Source of the DNA: RGIG3102 sp964507095
Lineage (GTDB): Bacteria > Bacillota > Clostridia > Oscillospirales > Ruminococcaceae
Reading direction: 5' to 3'
Assembly: GCA_964507095.1 (NCBI GenBank)
Contig: CAZDOS010000025.1
Span: forward strand, 1 to 24,503
Length of the DNA stretch: 24,503 bases
Shown piece by piece: positions 23,185 through 24,503 of the stretch. The notes beneath the pieces are model-generated. The model did not search any database. It was not told the DNA's origin and was given only the letters and a program-made list of their open reading frames with translations. Position 1 is the first letter of the stretch. The number at the start of each line of letters is the position of its first letter. The translations under genes were made by a program, and so were the position numbers.

Positions 23185-24363
23185 TCAGTTGAGTTCTGCC
23201 CATGCGTCATATGCCATGTAGGCACCGTCGACGATGACTACGGCTGTTGCTGTCTTGTGAGCTTCTCCGTCAGCTGTCCATGTCATGGTTCCGGTAAGTC
23301 CTTCGACTTCGATCTTTGTCATGGCGTCGATCATCTTCCGGTTGAAATCAGGATCGTTAGGGTCGCAGTCCGCATACTTGAAAGCTTCGGCAATGGTGTA
23401 GATCGCATCATAGCCGTCTGCTGCGAACTGATCAGGCGTCATGTTGTATTCGCTCTCGTACTTCTTTACGAAGTTCCGTGTCTTCTCGTCCGGTGCGTCT
23501 GCGGCAAACGGAGTGAGGAGCATGACTCCCTCTGTCAGCGCCAGGTTCTCAGTTCCTATCTTCTCAAGGATACCGTCCATGCCGTCAACTCCGAAGAAGA
23601 TGACATCAAGGTCTATGCCGTCAGCCTGTGTAAGGACATATGCGCACTCCTGAGCGTAGAAAGGCATGAACAGCAGTTCCGCTCCGGAGTTCTTGATCGA
23701 CTGAAGCTGCACTGAAAAGTCTGTGTTGGACTGATTGGTGAAAGCCTGTGTGTCGACAACTTCAAGTCCGATCTCTCCCGCTCTTGCGATGAATGCGTCG
23801 TGTACACCCACCGAATAGTCATTTGATCTGTCATAGAGGGTGGCGACCTTTGTGGCAAGATTGTTTTCCTTGATAAAGTCTGCTGAATATCTGCCCTGGT
23901 CAGGATCAAGGAAGCAGATGCGGAAGTTGTTGTCATACTGGGCAGCTTCCTTCTGTGATGCCGAAGGTGTCAGCGTGAGTATGCCGTCCTTCTGTGACTC
24001 TTCCGTAACGGCAACGCAGGCTCCGGAAGTGACTGCTCCGAGGGAGACCTGCATTCCGTCGTCCATCAGTTTTGAGTAAGCCCGGACCGCCTGCTGAGGG
24101 TCGGTCTGGTCGTCCTCATATCTGAGTATGATCTTATAGCCGTTGATTCCGCCTGCCGCATTTATCTCATCGGCAGCGATCTGCGCTCCGCGGCTGGCTG
24201 AAAGTCCGTATGTGGCGTAGTCACCGGTAAGAGGACCGGAACCTCCGATGAACAGGGTCTTTTCTCCCGCTTCTTCATTTCCGGATGAAGATCCGGACGA
24301 GCATCCTGCCATCATTCCCAGAAGCATCGCTCCCGCGAGCAGAAAACTTAAAAACTTTTTCAT
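23185..24363 (-). CDS. livK: Branched-chain amino-acid ABC transporter substrate-binding lipoprotein
   Basis: 392 residues. It captures the amino acid outside the membrane and delivers it to LivHM. The signal peptide MKKFLSFLLAGAMLLGMMAGC ends in a lipobox with Cys21 as the lipidated residue, followed by a Ser/Gly linker. The mature part is a LIVBP-type periplasmic-binding fold: IGGSGPLTGDYATYGLSASRGAQIAADEINAAGG, LRYEDDQTDPQQAVRAYSKL, LGAVTSGACVAV and, later, EYNMTPDQFAADGYDAIYTIAEAF. ATG 24363 is preferred over an ATG two codons earlier, which lies only 2 bases from the AGGAG site. First gene of the liv operon. Which amino acid is bound cannot be told; LivK-like proteins also bind other amides. 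Confidence 0.93.
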   Translation of the reverse strand: MKKFLSFLLAGAMLLGMMAGCSSGSSSGNEEAGEKTLFIGGSGPLTGDYATYGLSASRGAQIAADEINAAGGINGYKIILRYEDDQTDPQQAVRAYSKLMDDGMQVSLGAVTSGACVAVTEESQKDGILTLTPSASQKEAAQYDNNFRICFLDPDQGRYSADFIKENNLATKVATLYDRSNDYSVGVHDAFIARAGEIGLEVVDTQAFTNQSNTDFSVQLQSIKNSGAELLFMPFYAQECAYVLTQADGIDLDVIFFGVDGMDGILEKIGTENLALTEGVMLLTPFAADAPDEKTRNFVKKYESEYNMTPDQFAADGYDAIYTIAEAFKYADCDPNDPDFNRKMIDAMTKIEVEGLTGTMTWTADGEAHKTATAVVIVDGAYMAYDAWAELN

Positions 24364-24439
24364 AATCATTCTCCTTTTTCTTCCATTTCTGGTTTATTGA
24401 CAATTTGTTCTATATATTCCGTCCGGTTGTGACCGGCCG

Positions 24440-24479
24440 TGATATATCATAAATCATAACCACTGGTAAACCAGTGGTT
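24440..24479 (-). promoter_or_regulatory. Candidate promoter/operator upstream of livK
   Basis: A perfect inverted repeat AACCACTGG-TAAA-CCAGTGGTT (24458-24479) and a palindrome TGATATATCA (24440-24449). On the minus strand TTTACC, within the inverted repeat, stands 18 bases before TATATC with TG one base away, a weak promoter match. The repeat would overlap the -35, the usual place for a repressor site. The region upstream is cut by the window edge. Confidence 0.35.
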
Positions 24480-24503
24480 TGCTCAGACCCTAGAAGGGAT
24501 AAT

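Noticed and set aside
24364..24503. T-box or amino-acid riboswitch before livK
   Set aside because: No T-box antiterminator bulge sequence or terminator with T-tract is visible; only short inverted repeats are present, and the upstream part is missing.
1..24503. CRISPR array, tRNA or rRNA, insertion sequence, prophage
   Set aside because: No spaced direct repeats, cloverleaf-like segments, rRNA stretches, transposase or integrase motifs were seen on reading both strands.

Overview
The window looks like a chromosomal core region of a Firmicute, most likely a Clostridia-class anaerobe. The case rests on PolC-type DNA polymerase III, HPr kinase/phosphorylase (HprK), the conserved rpsB-tsf-pyrH-frr-uppS-cdsA-dxr-rseP-ispG-polC order, strong AGGAGG-like ribosome sites and sigma-A-type promoters. 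Genus cannot be read from the sequence. I saw no tRNA, rRNA, CRISPR array, phage or insertion sequence. Almost everything is on the minus strand; only two genes, at 1863-4489, are on the plus strand.

Layout. (1) 1-1674, minus: hprK and a ROK-family sugar kinase that runs off the left edge, 4 bases apart, behind a clear promoter. (2) 1863-4489, plus: a GT4 glycosyltransferase of the diacylglycerol glucosyltransferase type and a COG2509-type FAD-dependent oxidoreductase. A promoter plus hairpin/T-tract element sits between them, and a textbook terminator follows. (3) 4547-4896, minus: an azlD-like transporter subunit that a 26-bp tandem duplication has knocked out of frame. (4) 4915-15371, minus: polC, ispG, rseP, dxr, cdsA, uppS, frr and pyrH. 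These are packed tightly, often overlapping, and make replication polymerase, MEP-pathway isoprenoid enzymes, undecaprenyl-diphosphate and CDP-diacylglycerol synthesis, an intramembrane protease, ribosome recycling factor and UMP kinase. (5) 15566-17257, minus: a type-B carboxylesterase and a small unknown gene, inserted between tsf and pyrH and bounded by their own promoter and terminators. (6) 17445-19337, minus: rpsB-tsf with promoter, leader and terminator. (7) 19635-24363, minus: a branched-chain amino-acid ABC importer, livK-livH-livM-livG-livF. Here livG carries a frameshift and a strong structured spacer separates the binding-protein gene from the permease genes.

How the parts relate: region 4/6 couples translation (S2, EF-Ts, RRF), nucleotide supply (UMP kinase), lipid and isoprenoid precursors and replication in one growth-related block. 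The left end concerns carbon regulation and hexose phosphorylation. The right end is amino-acid uptake. Two branched-chain amino-acid transport functions appear damaged in the same window (livG frameshift, azlD duplication); either could be a sequencing or assembly error. I found no convincing undescribed multi-gene system. The most interesting items are these two lesions, the hairpin at the start of the FAD-enzyme transcript, the uppS start lacking a ribosome site just after a terminator-like hairpin, and the livK-livH spacer structure.
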